NCBI GenBank assembly: GCA_002494645.1
Contig: DACE01000041.1
Location: forward strand, 5,194-69,193
Length of the DNA stretch: 64,000 nucleotides
Source: Euryarchaeota archaeon UBA256
GTDB lineage: Archaea > Thermoplasmatota > Poseidoniia > Poseidoniales > Poseidoniaceae
Reading direction: 5' to 3'
A program made the translations under genes and the position numbers. Shown here one piece after another: positions 9,070 to 19,400 of this stretch. A model generated the notes under the pieces. The model was given only the letters and a program-made list of their open reading frames with translations, was not told the origin of the DNA and ran no database searches. The first letter of the stretch is position 1; each line of letters opens with the position of its first letter.

Positions 9070-10521
9070 ATGCGTCGCACTCGAATCGTTGCTACCATCG
9101 GACCCGCATGTGACGCTCTACCTGTTCTGACCTCGTTGCTTGAATCGGGTGTTGATGTTTGCAGATTGAATTATTCGCACGGTGAGCCTGCTGACAAAAC
9201 AGAACTGTATCACCGAATTCGCTCCATTGAAGACCACCTCGGGCGACCGACGTGCATTATGGCTGATTTGCCAGGTCCAAAATTGCGTTTGGGAACCTTC
9301 CCCGATGTCGATGTCCTCAATGATGGAGATGAAATCACCCTCGTCTGCGGCCTAAAGGAACTGGAAGCCACCAATGGAACTCATTTTCCCGTTCAATATG
9401 GGGGATTATCGGCTGAATTAAAGGCCGGTGACCCGATTTTGTTGGCTGACGGCCTCATTCGCCTTACCGTTCTCGAAGCACCGGGGCAACCCAATGCATC
9501 GGTGGTCTGCCGTGTTGAAGACGGAGGGCCAGTGAGCAGCAGAAAGGGCGTCAACGTACCGGGAACTCTGGTCGACCTTCCAGCCATTGGCGAGAAGGAC
9601 AAACTCGCTATGGCACATGCGCTCGAGAACGGAGCAGATTACATCGCAGTGAGTTATGTTCGTCGTGCTGAAGACCTTCTTCCCGCCAAGCAAGCCGTCA
9701 AAGCGGCCAACATGCACGTTCCCATCGTTGCAAAAATTGAGCACCCTGCTGCCCTCGAGAATCTTGAGTCGATCATGAACATGGCAGATGCGGTCATGGT
9801 AGCTCGGGGTGACTTGGGGGTTGAGATTCCACTCGAGAATGTCCCTGTTGTACAACAACAAATCATCGATATGGCACTGGAACGTGGGATGCCGGTGATT
9901 GTGGCAACGCAAATGCTGGATTCCATGACCTACCAACCGCGACCGACACGGGCCGAGGTCAGCGATGTATCAACGGCCATTCGCCACGGTGCTACCGCAG
10001 TGATGCTTTCGGGTGAAACGGCATCTGGCAAATATCCTCTTGAAACGGCCCAAACCATGATTCGTATTGCTGAGGCAACCGAACAAGGCTTGGATTCCTA
10101 TCAACTTCGACCCAACGCCCTTGCTCGATTCAAATCAACTCGTGCCGTAGCGCATGCTGGTGTTGAGTTAGCGACACAAGCAGGGGCTGCTCGTATCGTG
10201 GTCGCTACCGAACACGGCAATGCACCCCGCCTCGTTTCGGGTTACCACCCTACAATGCCGGTGACAGCAGTCAGCGACCGCCTGAGAGCCCTGCGCCGCA
10301 CCTGTCTTCTTCCTGGCGTCGATGCCATTCTTTCAAAAGAACACGACCGAGGTTCTCGGACCATGATACAAGCAGTTGAACAATTGGTGATCCAGAAACG
10401 AATCAAGCCAGGTGAACGAGTCGTTGCCATCTCGGGTAGCCCGTTAGCCATGCGGGGTGCTACCAGCACGCTGCGTCTGTACAAAATAGGCGACGACGGT
10501 GAAATATTGGATGCGGAATGA
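9070..10521 (+). CDS. pyk: Pyruvate kinase
   Basis: This enzyme transfers phosphate from phosphoenolpyruvate to ADP in the last step of glycolysis. The N-terminus RRTRIVATIGPACD, the barrel motifs RLNYSHG and MADLPGPKLRLG, and the active-site segment (VPIVAKIEHPAALEN, then MVARGDLGVEIP) are all conserved. The lysine in AKIEHP is the expected catalytic base. APRPTRAEVSDV-like sequence (QPRPTRAEVSDVSTAIRHG) and MLSGETASGKYP complete the family signature. Length is 483 residues. The ATG at 9070 has GGAG about 9 bases upstream. No extra C-terminal phosphotransfer domain is present. Confidence 0.96.
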   Translation: MRRTRIVATIGPACDALPVLTSLLESGVDVCRLNYSHGEPADKTELYHRIRSIEDHLGRPTCIMADLPGPKLRLGTFPDVDVLNDGDEITLVCGLKELEATNGTHFPVQYGGLSAELKAGDPILLADGLIRLTVLEAPGQPNASVVCRVEDGGPVSSRKGVNVPGTLVDLPAIGEKDKLAMAHALENGADYIAVSYVRRAEDLLPAKQAVKAANMHVPIVAKIEHPAALENLESIMNMADAVMVARGDLGVEIPLENVPVVQQQIIDMALERGMPVIVATQMLDSMTYQPRPTRAEVSDVSTAIRHGATAVMLSGETASGKYPLETAQTMIRIAEATEQGLDSYQLRPNALARFKSTRAVAHAGVELATQAGAARIVVATEHGNAPRLVSGYHPTMPVTAVSDRLRALRRTCLLPGVDAILSKEHDRGSRTMIQAVEQLVIQKRIKPGERVVAISGSPLAMRGATSTLRLYKIGDDGEILDAE

Positions 10522-10573
10522 AGCCTTGAGGGCTGAAATGCCACACATAGGCGAAGTGGTCTCGCGTCGCGGT

Positions 10574-10583
10574 TTTCATATAG
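10574..10583 (+). promoter_or_regulatory. TATA-like promoter of the EF-1alpha operon
   Basis: TTTCATATAG is identical to the box before S8e and lies 38 bases before the ATG at 10622. The leader also carries AAGGAG at 10608-10613. It presumably drives EF-1alpha and S10 together. Confidence 0.6.
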
Positions 10584-10621
10584 GGGTTGCTTTTCGGAAG
10601 GCTTGCTAAGGAGCGATTACC

Positions 10622-11911
10622 ATGCCATCACAATGGGAAGACAGAAAAAAGCCACACCGCAATATCGTGTTTATCGGTCACGTCGACCACGGAAAGTCCA
10701 CAACCGTTGGACGTCTCCTCCTCGACTCCGGTCACATCGAAGAGCACGTTATTGAAAAGAACGAAAAACTTGCAGCAGAATCCGGTAAGGCTGGATTCGG
10801 TCTTGCGTACGTCATGGACGGACTCAAGGAAGAGCGCGAACGTGGTATCACCATCGACGTTGCTCACAAAGAGTTCTTCACACCAACCTACTACTGGACC
10901 ATCATCGATGCGCCTGGTCACCGAGACTTCGTCAAGAACATGATTACCGGTGCTTCCCAAGCTGATACCGCAGTGTTGCTCTGTGCAGCAAACGACGGTG
11001 TCAACGCCCAAACCAAGGAGCACGCGTTCCTTGCTAAGGTGCTTGGTGTCAAGGGCCTTATTGTCCACGTCAACAAGATGGACATCTCTGGTGTCGATTG
11101 GACCGAAGAGAAGTACAACGCAGCCTGCAAGGAAGTGTCTCAACTTCTCCGCATGGCTGGTTTCAAGCCTGATGACGTCCCAATGATCCCCGCTTCCTCG
11201 TTGAACGGTGACAACGTCTTCAACAAGTCCGACAAGTGCCCATGGTACAACGGACCAACCCTCTTCGAAGCCATTGACGCTACCCCAATGCCAGACAAGC
11301 CATCTTCCAAGCCTCTTCGCTTGCCAATTCAAGATGTCTACAAGATCTCTGGTATCGGAACAGTGCCTGTCGGTAAGATTGAAACTGGTACACTCAACGT
11401 TGGAAAGAACGTTGTCTTCAACCCCTCAATGAAGAGCGGTGAAGTCAAGTCCATTGAGATGCACCACACCATGGTCGACAAGGCCGAGCCAGGCGACAAC
11501 GTTGGATTCAACGTTCGTGGACTTGCTGCTGACGAAATCCGCCGTGGAGACGTTGCTGGTTACACCGACAGTGAACCAACCTTTGTACGTCACGACGAAA
11601 CCTTCGTTGGTCAAATCCAACTAATGGACATTCCAAAGGCTGTTTCCGTTGGTTACACTCCTGTGTTCCACGCTCACACCGCACAAGTTGCTGTGAAGTT
11701 CATGGACCTCTTGGAAAAGACCAACAAGTCTGGTAAGGAAGCCAACCCTTCCTTCCTCAAGACCGGTGACGCTTGCTTGATTCGCTTCCAGCCTACCAAG
11801 CCAATGTCCATTGAACAACTTGACACCTTCCCGGAGCTTGCTCGCTTCGCTATCCGTGACATGGGTAAGACCGTGGCTGCTGGCGTTTGCATCAAGATCG
11901 AGAAGAAGTGA
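10622..11911 (+). CDS. tuf: Translation elongation factor 1-alpha
   Basis: This GTPase delivers aminoacyl-tRNA to the ribosomal A site. G-motifs are GHVDHGKST (G1), the RERGITID switch I segment (G2), DAPGHRDF (G3) and NKMD (G4). The 429-residue length and the C-terminal domain are archaeal/eukaryotic in type. The ATG at 10622 follows AAGGAG by eight bases. It is followed after 47 bases by S10, the usual archaeal order. The codon choice looks strongly biased toward a limited set (AAC, AAG, GGT, GAC), as expected for a highly expressed gene. Confidence 0.98.
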   Translation: MPSQWEDRKKPHRNIVFIGHVDHGKSTTVGRLLLDSGHIEEHVIEKNEKLAAESGKAGFGLAYVMDGLKEERERGITIDVAHKEFFTPTYYWTIIDAPGHRDFVKNMITGASQADTAVLLCAANDGVNAQTKEHAFLAKVLGVKGLIVHVNKMDISGVDWTEEKYNAACKEVSQLLRMAGFKPDDVPMIPASSLNGDNVFNKSDKCPWYNGPTLFEAIDATPMPDKPSSKPLRLPIQDVYKISGIGTVPVGKIETGTLNVGKNVVFNPSMKSGEVKSIEMHHTMVDKAEPGDNVGFNVRGLAADEIRRGDVAGYTDSEPTFVRHDETFVGQIQLMDIPKAVSVGYTPVFHAHTAQVAVKFMDLLEKTNKSGKEANPSFLKTGDACLIRFQPTKPMSIEQLDTFPELARFAIRDMGKTVAAGVCIKIEKK

Positions 11912-11958
11912 ACACAGTCGAATTCAATGTTGACTGAGTGAAGCAAGGAGGGATGAGT

Positions 11959-12288
11959 ATGGCTGCCGTTACTGTTATCAAATTGACTGGTCAAAACCAC
12001 AAGGATATTGATACCGTCGCTGGCCAAATCAAAACCATCTGTGATACAGGTGGCATCACCCTTCGTGGTCCAATCCCACTACCGACACGCCATCTGGTTG
12101 TCCCTGTTCGCAAGGCACCTGACGGCGAAGGAAGCGAGACCTACGACCACTGGGAACTTCGGATTCACAAGCGCCTTCTTGAAATGGATATCTCAACCGG
12201 TAAAGATGAGAACGCTCTTCGTCTCGTGACCAAGATCCCTATTCCCGATACCGTGAGCATTGAAATCTCAATGCGCACCGTCAACTGA
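11959..12288 (+). CDS. rps10: Ribosomal protein uS10
   Basis: This small-subunit protein of 109 residues has the conserved core GGITLRGPIPLPTRHLVVPV followed by the ETYDHWELRIHKRLLEM block, which identify archaeal S10. The last segment (PDTVSIEISMRTV) matches the universal C-terminus. Three ATG/GTG candidates exist. I chose ATG 11959 because AAGGAGGG ends seven bases upstream, whereas ATG 11953 abuts that site. It is co-transcribed with EF-1alpha and ends just before a hairpin terminator. Confidence 0.97.
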   Translation: MAAVTVIKLTGQNHKDIDTVAGQIKTICDTGGITLRGPIPLPTRHLVVPVRKAPDGEGSETYDHWELRIHKRLLEMDISTGKDENALRLVTKIPIPDTVSIEISMRTVN

Positions 12289-12307
12289 AGAACAACGAAT
12301 GGTGTCG

Positions 12308-12325
12308 AAGCGCCTTGGCGCTTTT
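12308..12325 (+). terminator. Hairpin terminator after S10
   Basis: A perfect inverted repeat, AAGCGCC-TT-GGCGCTT, runs into TTTTC on the plus strand, between the stops of S10 and the convergent GINS gene. It resembles an intrinsic terminator for the EF-1alpha/S10 transcript. Confidence 0.5.
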
Positions 12326-12328
12326 CAC

Positions 12329-13366
12329 TCATAGTTCAGCGCGCTCAGCAACACCGACGTCAACCAACCAAGCGGCGGTCTCCTCTTCGAGGAAGTGAAT
12401 GTCTCCGGCTTCAAGAGTAAGTTCTTCTCCTTGGTCGTCAATGATGGGTTCGTCAAGCGTTTCCAAGATTCTCACACGAACGTTCTCTTTTTCTCCCTCA
12501 GTACTGACTTCACCCGATGTTTCATCCTTTGATTTGTCAGGCGTCTGCTCATCCTCAAGGGGTAGAGGTGGCTCATCACTGATCTGCTCAATGGGGTTGC
12601 TTGAGGGGGCCAATTCCATTGCTGCACCGTGTTTTGAACTTGCAGAAGACGTCTCCTCCGTAGATGGTGGAGTCTCATGTTGTTGTTGAATATCAGCCAT
12701 CAAGTAGGCCTCTTCATCAGCCCAATCAGGTTCGGCAAGCAGACGTTCTTCTTCATCACCTTGCGTATCCGGAAGTTGTGGCAATTCATCCTCAAACGCC
12801 AAATCAGGTGGCGGGCGTGCCGATAAGCGCTCACCTTCGCCCATGTAATCGTCAAGTTGCATGGTACCTGGTGCGTAAGCGGATGGGGAACCGCGAAGTT
12901 CGCTAAGAATCCCTTGTTGCATGCCTTGCCAGTCGATTTCTTTCTTGAAACGGTCCACGTTCAGCTGGAGTGCATGATAGAAGGCCTTCTCTGCGGGGTC
13001 GTGTCGTTGCCATTCAAGAGAGGGTAATTCCTGAACCAAACCTGGTTGCCCCCCGCTTCGTAACGATTGAGATGCAGCATGTTGCATCATGGCCACCATT
13101 CGCTTTCGAGCCAGTTCTGATGCGATGCGTCGAATGTTTGTCTGCCGCTTTTGCAAATTTTGTAAGCGCATGTCGATAGAACCTTTTCGAACCATTTCCT
13201 GAATTTCCAAGTCAAGTTTTGATAGCAAGGCACGTACCATTTCCCAAAAGTCTTGGCGAGGCAAAGGAATCGGGACATGGCGGGGCAGTTGCTGGCGATG
13301 GGTCGTGAACAATTGCTCTTCAATCTCTTGCGCTTGAGCGCTGTCGAGATTCCGAACAGATGTCAT
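12329..13366 (-). CDS. GINS-family replication protein with long acidic linker
   Basis: I read this as an archaeal Gins51-type subunit of the GINS complex, which joins MCM helicase and the replisome nuclease. The C-terminal 50 residues (VRVRILETLDEPIIDDQG then GDIHFLEEETAAWLVDVGVA) match the small GINS B domain. The N-terminal 150 or so residues are helical (RQDFWEMVRALLSKL, NLQKRQTNIRRIASELARKR), consistent with the A domain. Between them lie about 140 residues rich in Glu, Pro and Ser, probably disordered. The total of 345 residues is much longer than the usual 180-200. The order A then B suggests Gins51 rather than Gins23. The function is inferred from motif similarity only. Confidence 0.68.
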   Translation of the reverse strand: MTSVRNLDSAQAQEIEEQLFTTHRQQLPRHVPIPLPRQDFWEMVRALLSKLDLEIQEMVRKGSIDMRLQNLQKRQTNIRRIASELARKRMVAMMQHAASQSLRSGGQPGLVQELPSLEWQRHDPAEKAFYHALQLNVDRFKKEIDWQGMQQGILSELRGSPSAYAPGTMQLDDYMGEGERLSARPPPDLAFEDELPQLPDTQGDEEERLLAEPDWADEEAYLMADIQQQHETPPSTEETSSASSKHGAAMELAPSSNPIEQISDEPPLPLEDEQTPDKSKDETSGEVSTEGEKENVRVRILETLDEPIIDDQGEELTLEAGDIHFLEEETAAWLVDVGVAERAEL

Positions 13367-13376
13367 TAACAGGTCG

Positions 13377-13449
13377 TGGAGGTGACGGGATTTGAACCCT
13401 CTTCCTCGCCCTCAAGCCGGACTCCTTCTCTGATGCAGTAGAGACATCC
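13377..13449 (-). other. tRNA-like element (T-arm and 3' acceptor, degenerate 5' half)
   Basis: On the minus strand the sequence GGGTTCAAATCCC has the exact T-loop consensus. It is followed at the correct distance by CACCTCC and a discriminator-like A, as in a tRNA 3' end. Counting back 73 bases gives GGATGTC, which pairs with CACCTCC at only five of seven positions. The D-arm and anticodon arm do not fold convincingly: there is no GG in the D-loop and no T33. The outer part of the T-stem also has an A-G mismatch. It may be a decayed tRNA, the 3' fragment left by an integration event, or a tRNA with unusual introns that I cannot resolve. Confidence 0.35.
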
Positions 13450-13450
13450 C

Positions 13451-13459
13451 TTCATATCC
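13451..13459 (+). promoter_or_regulatory. TATA-like promoter of the giant surface protein
   Basis: TTCATATCC starts 44 bases before ATG 13495, the same spacing as before S8e, EF-1alpha and MoxR. Between it and the start lies a perfect 8-bp inverted repeat, CACCTCGC-AGA-GCGAGGTG (13468-13486), at the predicted 5' end of the transcript. The box borders the tRNA-like element. Confidence 0.45.
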
Positions 13460-13494
13460 AACGACTGCACCTCGCAGAGCGAGGTGTAGGAAGC

Positions 13495-16400
13495 ATGACG
13501 CGGAATGACTCCATGATTTCGCTCCATACAGGAGCACTTCGTGCGCTATTCATGTGCCTCATGATGGTCATGGTCCCAGCAACTCCATTTCTCTCAAACG
13601 AGCATCAACCTCTTCCATCCCAAGCCACAACTCGCATTTTTGCTCCAACTGTCAATCAAACGGGCGTGAATATCACCGACTCGGGAATGCTTTCAATCCC
13701 CTACAATCGTTCGTTTACCGAAGGTGGCCTCGATATATCTCCGCGCTGGTCAACAAGTCCCGACGCCTCAACACACTTCGGCATGGATTCAAATTCTGGG
13801 TGGAACGGGCAGCATAACGGTACGCAAGGAATCGGTCATGGCGGTCAATTGAGCCTCGCTACGCCCTCTTCTCTAATCACACGAACCGATTTTGAAACCT
13901 TGGTCCAGACGCCAGTCGGCTGGCGAGGGGTAGGTTTGAATCACTCTGTTTGGAACATCGAGCACCCCAACGGGAGCACGGCGGCGAACGGTACGCCAAG
14001 TCAGGCTACAGATGGCCAACAGGTATTGGCAACTCAGGGGCTTGGAGGCCTTGGTCAGAACATGAGTGGGTGTCTTCTTTCTCCAGTTTGGGACCTACCG
14101 GACTTTATCGGTCAGTTCAATCTCACTTTTGACCAGTGGCTTGCCCTTGAAGACAGTGATGCCGCCTGGGTCGAGATGCGGATTCTTGGTGGCCAATGGA
14201 CAACGATCCTTCCCGACTCGGGCTACGCCAATACTACGGGGGCCGTCGGTGCTCCTTTACAAACGTGGGCTGGAGCGACAGCTGGATGGACCTCAGTACA
14301 ATTTTCACTCGACGATCAGATTCAATCCTCAGGTTCAGCCTTTGAACTCAGATTTTGTTTCCAAACCTCTTCGACTTCAGGTCACCGTCATGGATGGTAT
14401 ATTGACAATCTGAGCGTGACCAATCAAGGTGACCTTCCCGGCGCCTGGTTCCACGGAAACATGAACGGAGATTATGCAGACAATGCTCAAGGTATTCTGT
14501 ATCTGAATGCCAACCTATCAGGTTATTCCGGCACCCTTGACGTTGAAATTTGGGCCGATTGGGACCTTGAAGGAGGCTACGCAGATAACCTTCTCACTTC
14601 CGTGAGCGTAGACAACGGAAGTACATGGCAACTCATCTCTGGTATTCCCGGCCTGCCTGGAAACGGGTTTAACTGGCAGGGAACCTACTACGGAGATGAA
14701 TCCTCGGGCTGGGTTCCCGCCCTCTATTCTCTTCCGTCAAGCATCTCAACGCATCAAAATGCATCAACTGCTTTGTTTCGTTTCTTCCTTCAAACCAATC
14801 AGCAAACGGGTTACGGAGGATTTGCCTCATCAGGGTGGGAAGGCATCGCCATCGATGATATCATCCTCCACCACCGTCACGGAACGGCTCAAGCCGAACA
14901 GGTCACCCTCGCTAATTTCTCGCAACCATCCGATGGCACCTGGGGTCATGAGAGCGGATGGAAGGGGCCCAACTCCACCTATGCCAACGAGTGGAGTTGG
15001 ACGACTGACTTTGGCCGTAACGGCCCTACAAGCACGTCAGAATCCTTTGAACGATCACTGACAACACCAGCAGGATGGTCCATTGAAGGCACAGTTGGGG
15101 GATGGGAGATCGGTCAAACTCGAAACACATCGGGATATGGACCAGGCGTTTTCCATTCTGGCGACTACGGAGCGGCCATCAACCTCACGACACGTTATAC
15201 CAACAACATCTACACCCATCTCACCTCGCCCGAGTACACCATTCCCCTCAACGCAACCTCTCGCCTCTCTTTCCGTTCATGGATTTGTGCAGAAGCGAAT
15301 TGGGACGGGGGAGCGGTGTCAATGTCCACCGATAGCGGAGAGAACTGGTGGCTTTTACCTGCGGAAACCCAACAATTTCACGACCAAATCTCAACAGCCA
15401 ATGCGAATTCACCCTTTTTCAATCAGGGCATCATCGATGGCTCCAATGTTCCAGGCGGCTGTGGGGCACAAAACGCCCGTCTCTACGCGTTAAAAACCTA
15501 TGATGTCTCAAATCTCTCGGGTATGACGGTTCGAGCGCGCTTTTCCTTCTTCTCCGACACCTATGTAGAGGCCGATGGTTGGTACATTGATGATGCTGGC
15601 ATCGAAATCGATGTCTTTGAACCAGAGGGACAATGGGTTTCATCAGCCGTGACACCCGACCCGATGTATGGATATGGTTGGGTAGACGGTTGGTACGAAC
15701 AACCCGACGGAACTTCTCTGGCATTGGATGTATTGGACGCCAATCTTACGCCCATCACCGGGCACCAGAACCTCTCCCTCCCCGCTCATCTGGCCATCGA
15801 CCCCAAGGAATACTCAAGCCTTCACCTACGCGTACGCATGGCCACGAACGACACCTACGTCACCCCACTCATTCACAGTTTGAGCGTGGGGCGAACCTAC
15901 TACCTTGATGCTGAACATCTTCGTCAAAACAGCGATGTCCTCAACGTTTCAACCGTCGATAAGAAAGGACATCTTGTCGTTTCTGGTCCGTTTGATGTTG
16001 AATTATCACCGATGAATTATTGCCCTCACGATGGTTTTCGAATCGTGAGTTACGGTGATAACCTCACGTGGACGACCACAAATGCACAACTCTTCACGTC
16101 CTACCATCAAGTCCAGCCTTTCATGACCTTGCTGAATTATTCCTTGCTTGCCAAGCCTGACCTCTCCCGTCCTCTTTCCATTCAAGCACAAGGAGGAGAG
16201 GTCTTCGAGCGAGGGAAGGTGAGTCTTGATTGTTTCAAGCCGAGTACCTCTCCTGAAGTTCGTCTAGGGTGGAGCAATATTTCCGTATTCAACTGGCCCA
16301 TAGGGGGGATGAGTCCGACCTTTGGTTTGAATCAATACTGGACGGATGTCAATGACAACGGAACCCTTTCTTTGTGGGAGGCGAATGCGCCAGCATCGCT

Positions 16401-19400
16401 TTACACCCTGGTGAACCAAACGATTCATTTCAACTACACCACGCTTAGCAAGGGACCACCATCTACTCAAGCAAAAGGTCCGACTTTTGCTCTTCTCGTA
16501 TCAAATGCGAGTTCATCCGCTGAACTTTCGATTAACGGAGTTGTATATGCGGTTGAAGACGGCTCACGAGTCATTCATCATCAAAGCGCTCAAGTCTGCC
16601 CGCAAGCCCACGCCCGTTCTACCTATTCATCCAACATGACTCTGTATGCCTGTACCATTGAATTGGAATTGTTGGGCTCCGGTGATGTCAAAGTCATGAA
16701 CCTTCAACATCTTCCACCAAATCCATTGATTGAGGTCGGGTTGAGCCCAAGTATTCTCAACCAAGCGAAAGCGGCCTCTTCAGGTCAAGACGTAAGGGCG
16801 ACTCTTGATATTCCTCTTCACGTAGTTACGGCAACTGGAGGTCTGAAAGTTGATCTTTGGGCACAATCCGCCCCGTTGATGACCGAGACCATCGACATGC
16901 CCCTTCACACCCGTTGGTTACCCGAAGAAACCGTCACCTTCGTCTCCCACCATCAACGAGCCAACCCGCTTGATTCAACAGAGGATGCGCCTGATATATC
17001 CAGCAGTGAATTGTGGTTGTCACGAACGGTGAGCACCGAAGCAGCCATGATTCAACTCAAAGTTGACCGGTTGGATACGACGCCTCGATTTATTCAACTG
17101 AAGGGCTCAGGTTTAGCCGCCCTCAACGCCAATGCATCCTCAGTATCCTGCACACACAATACCTGTACGATCACGTGGTCACTCACAAGCACGTGGTTGC
17201 TGGATGACGTTGACGACCTCCATGTTCTCGCTCAAGCCACCGATGGAGAAGGTCTGGTAGCGGGGCCGACCTATGTTGTATCAAAAACAGCCTTCAATGA
17301 GGTAGAGAACGATATGGAGGTCATCGATTTCAAAGTCACTGACGAACAGAACCGCCGCCTTGATGATTGGGCGAATCCACTTTGGCCCTACCATCTGTCT
17401 TCGGATGAAGCGATGACTGCGGAAGGACGCGTTCGCATTGAAGGCATTCCCGGTCAATGGGTTGAGGCAGGTCAAGCCGAAGTCACCGTGGCCATGCGTG
17501 CTGTGCCCCCAAAGAATCTCTCTGGAGGTCAAGATGAATGGCCGGGCGAAGCGGTTAATTGGTCTCAATATTGGACGGTTGAAGTGGATGCAGACGGCCG
17601 TTTTGCCGTAGAAATCAACACTCCCCCCGCCGACGGAATCATGGTCAGTGACACATGGTTGGAACTTCGGCCCAGTATTTCGCGGCGGGCAGAATTAGGA
17701 GTGAACGCGTCGACAAGCGAGGACCGAACGGTCGTCCTCTCTCCGGTTCGTATTCTGTACGACACCATTCAGCCCACGGCAGGTTCCCTGCGAATTCTTG
17801 ATTCCGGTCGCGAAGTTCCCGCCGACAACCACATTTGGATGGTCGGGCAAGATATTCCTCTGCGACTTCAACTCAGTGACCCAGAAGGGCTTGCTCACCC
17901 CTTGGAAGTTTGGACGTGGTTGGAAGAACGAGATGACGCAAACCAAGACGGGCAGATGGATGAAGAAGAATACAGAATGGAGACGGTGAGCGTGAACCTT
18001 GGCGTCACACAGGCTGAAATTGACCTTCCTCTTCTTTCTTGGACGAGCGTAACGCCCTCAGCATCGGAAGAAGGCCGAGCCAGTGTCGTGGTGCGAGGCC
18101 AAGATTTGGCAGGCAATTCTCTGCAAGGCGGTGGTGAGTTCGGAGAAGAAGCGGATTTAGCCACCATCTTTGTCCAACCGAGGTACGACACCATCGTCGA
18201 TAGTGAGGACCTTCACCTCGACCTTGTCGATGGGTCACTGCTGGCAGGGAAGAACCACAGTTTTTCGATGACCATCTCAGATGCCAACGGTCTTGATTCT
18301 CTTGATGAAATCCGCCTTGCTCTCCTCGGACGTTCAAACGAATCCTCTTGTTTCGTTCATTACGAGCCTCGGTTTTCAACCACAACCTACGACGGGACCT
18401 GCTTCATAGAAGCACCTGAGGTTCAAATCTCCAAACGAGATTTCGCCACAATTTACGACATTACCATTGTGTTCCGACTGGATTGGAACGCAAGCTGGGG
18501 CTTTGCAGCCAACGGCGGCATTCCTTCGCTCAAAGTAATCGATGAAGGACAAGACCTCGGCCTGGGGCTCTTCCAACTTTCATCCTTCGAATGGAAGGCG
18601 ACGACCGACCTCGAGATGCGCTGGATTGACGTCAGCGATACGATGGCCCCCTTCGGACAGTCAAACGGTACTGCCTACTGGTTCCACCGTAACGACATCG
18701 TTCGCCACTCAGTGGGTCTTTACCACAACAACACACAGTACCTTGTTCAAGATTTACCCCCGAATGCCTCACTTCAGTGGTCCTTGAATGACGGAGAACG
18801 GCAAAGCACCGGAGAAGTCGCTCTTTCATCAACGGGGATCATCGAGTTTGATATCATGATGAACGAGAATGTGATGTACTACGACTACGGTGCTTTGGAA
18901 GTCAAACTTGCGGGCAATGAATCCTATCGCGTCAATCCCATTGCCTATCAGATTGTTCTCGATGACATAGCTCCCCGCCTAGCCATCTCTCCAGAAGGCA
19001 CAACCTACGGTAATAACATCCTTTCAGGGGGAGTCATGCCCGCATCCAATGGTCTGGATGAGGTCGAGGTGACGGTGATTATCAAGGACGATACTCATCT
19101 ACCGCCAGGCCCTATTACGATGCATTTTGTGTTCTACCGTATGGGTCAACCTGTGGATGGAACCGAAGGGACAAGGTCACTTGAATTCGCTGAACAGTTA
19201 AGCACCTATACGGTGTATTCCAGCAAGGTTGACTTTGGAGTGGAGCAACATCAACTCACGAGAAGTGATGTCCTCGTGGTCTGGTTTGAAATCATTGACC
19301 GTTCGGGACGTGAGTTAAGCGGTATAGGAACACAAGAGAACGCATTCACTCTTCCTCTGGTTTGGGTCGCATTTGAACCGACCTTTTCCGACCTTTCAGC

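Noticed and set aside
10628..11332. Minus-strand open frame opposite EF-1alpha
   Set aside because: It is caused by the strong codon bias of EF-1alpha; the sequence has no motif.
13377..13449. Reading the tRNA-like element as a working tRNA-Lys (CTT)
   Set aside because: The 73-base length and position 34-36 give CTT, but T33 is G, the D-loop lacks GG, the D-stem does not pair and the acceptor has two mismatches.
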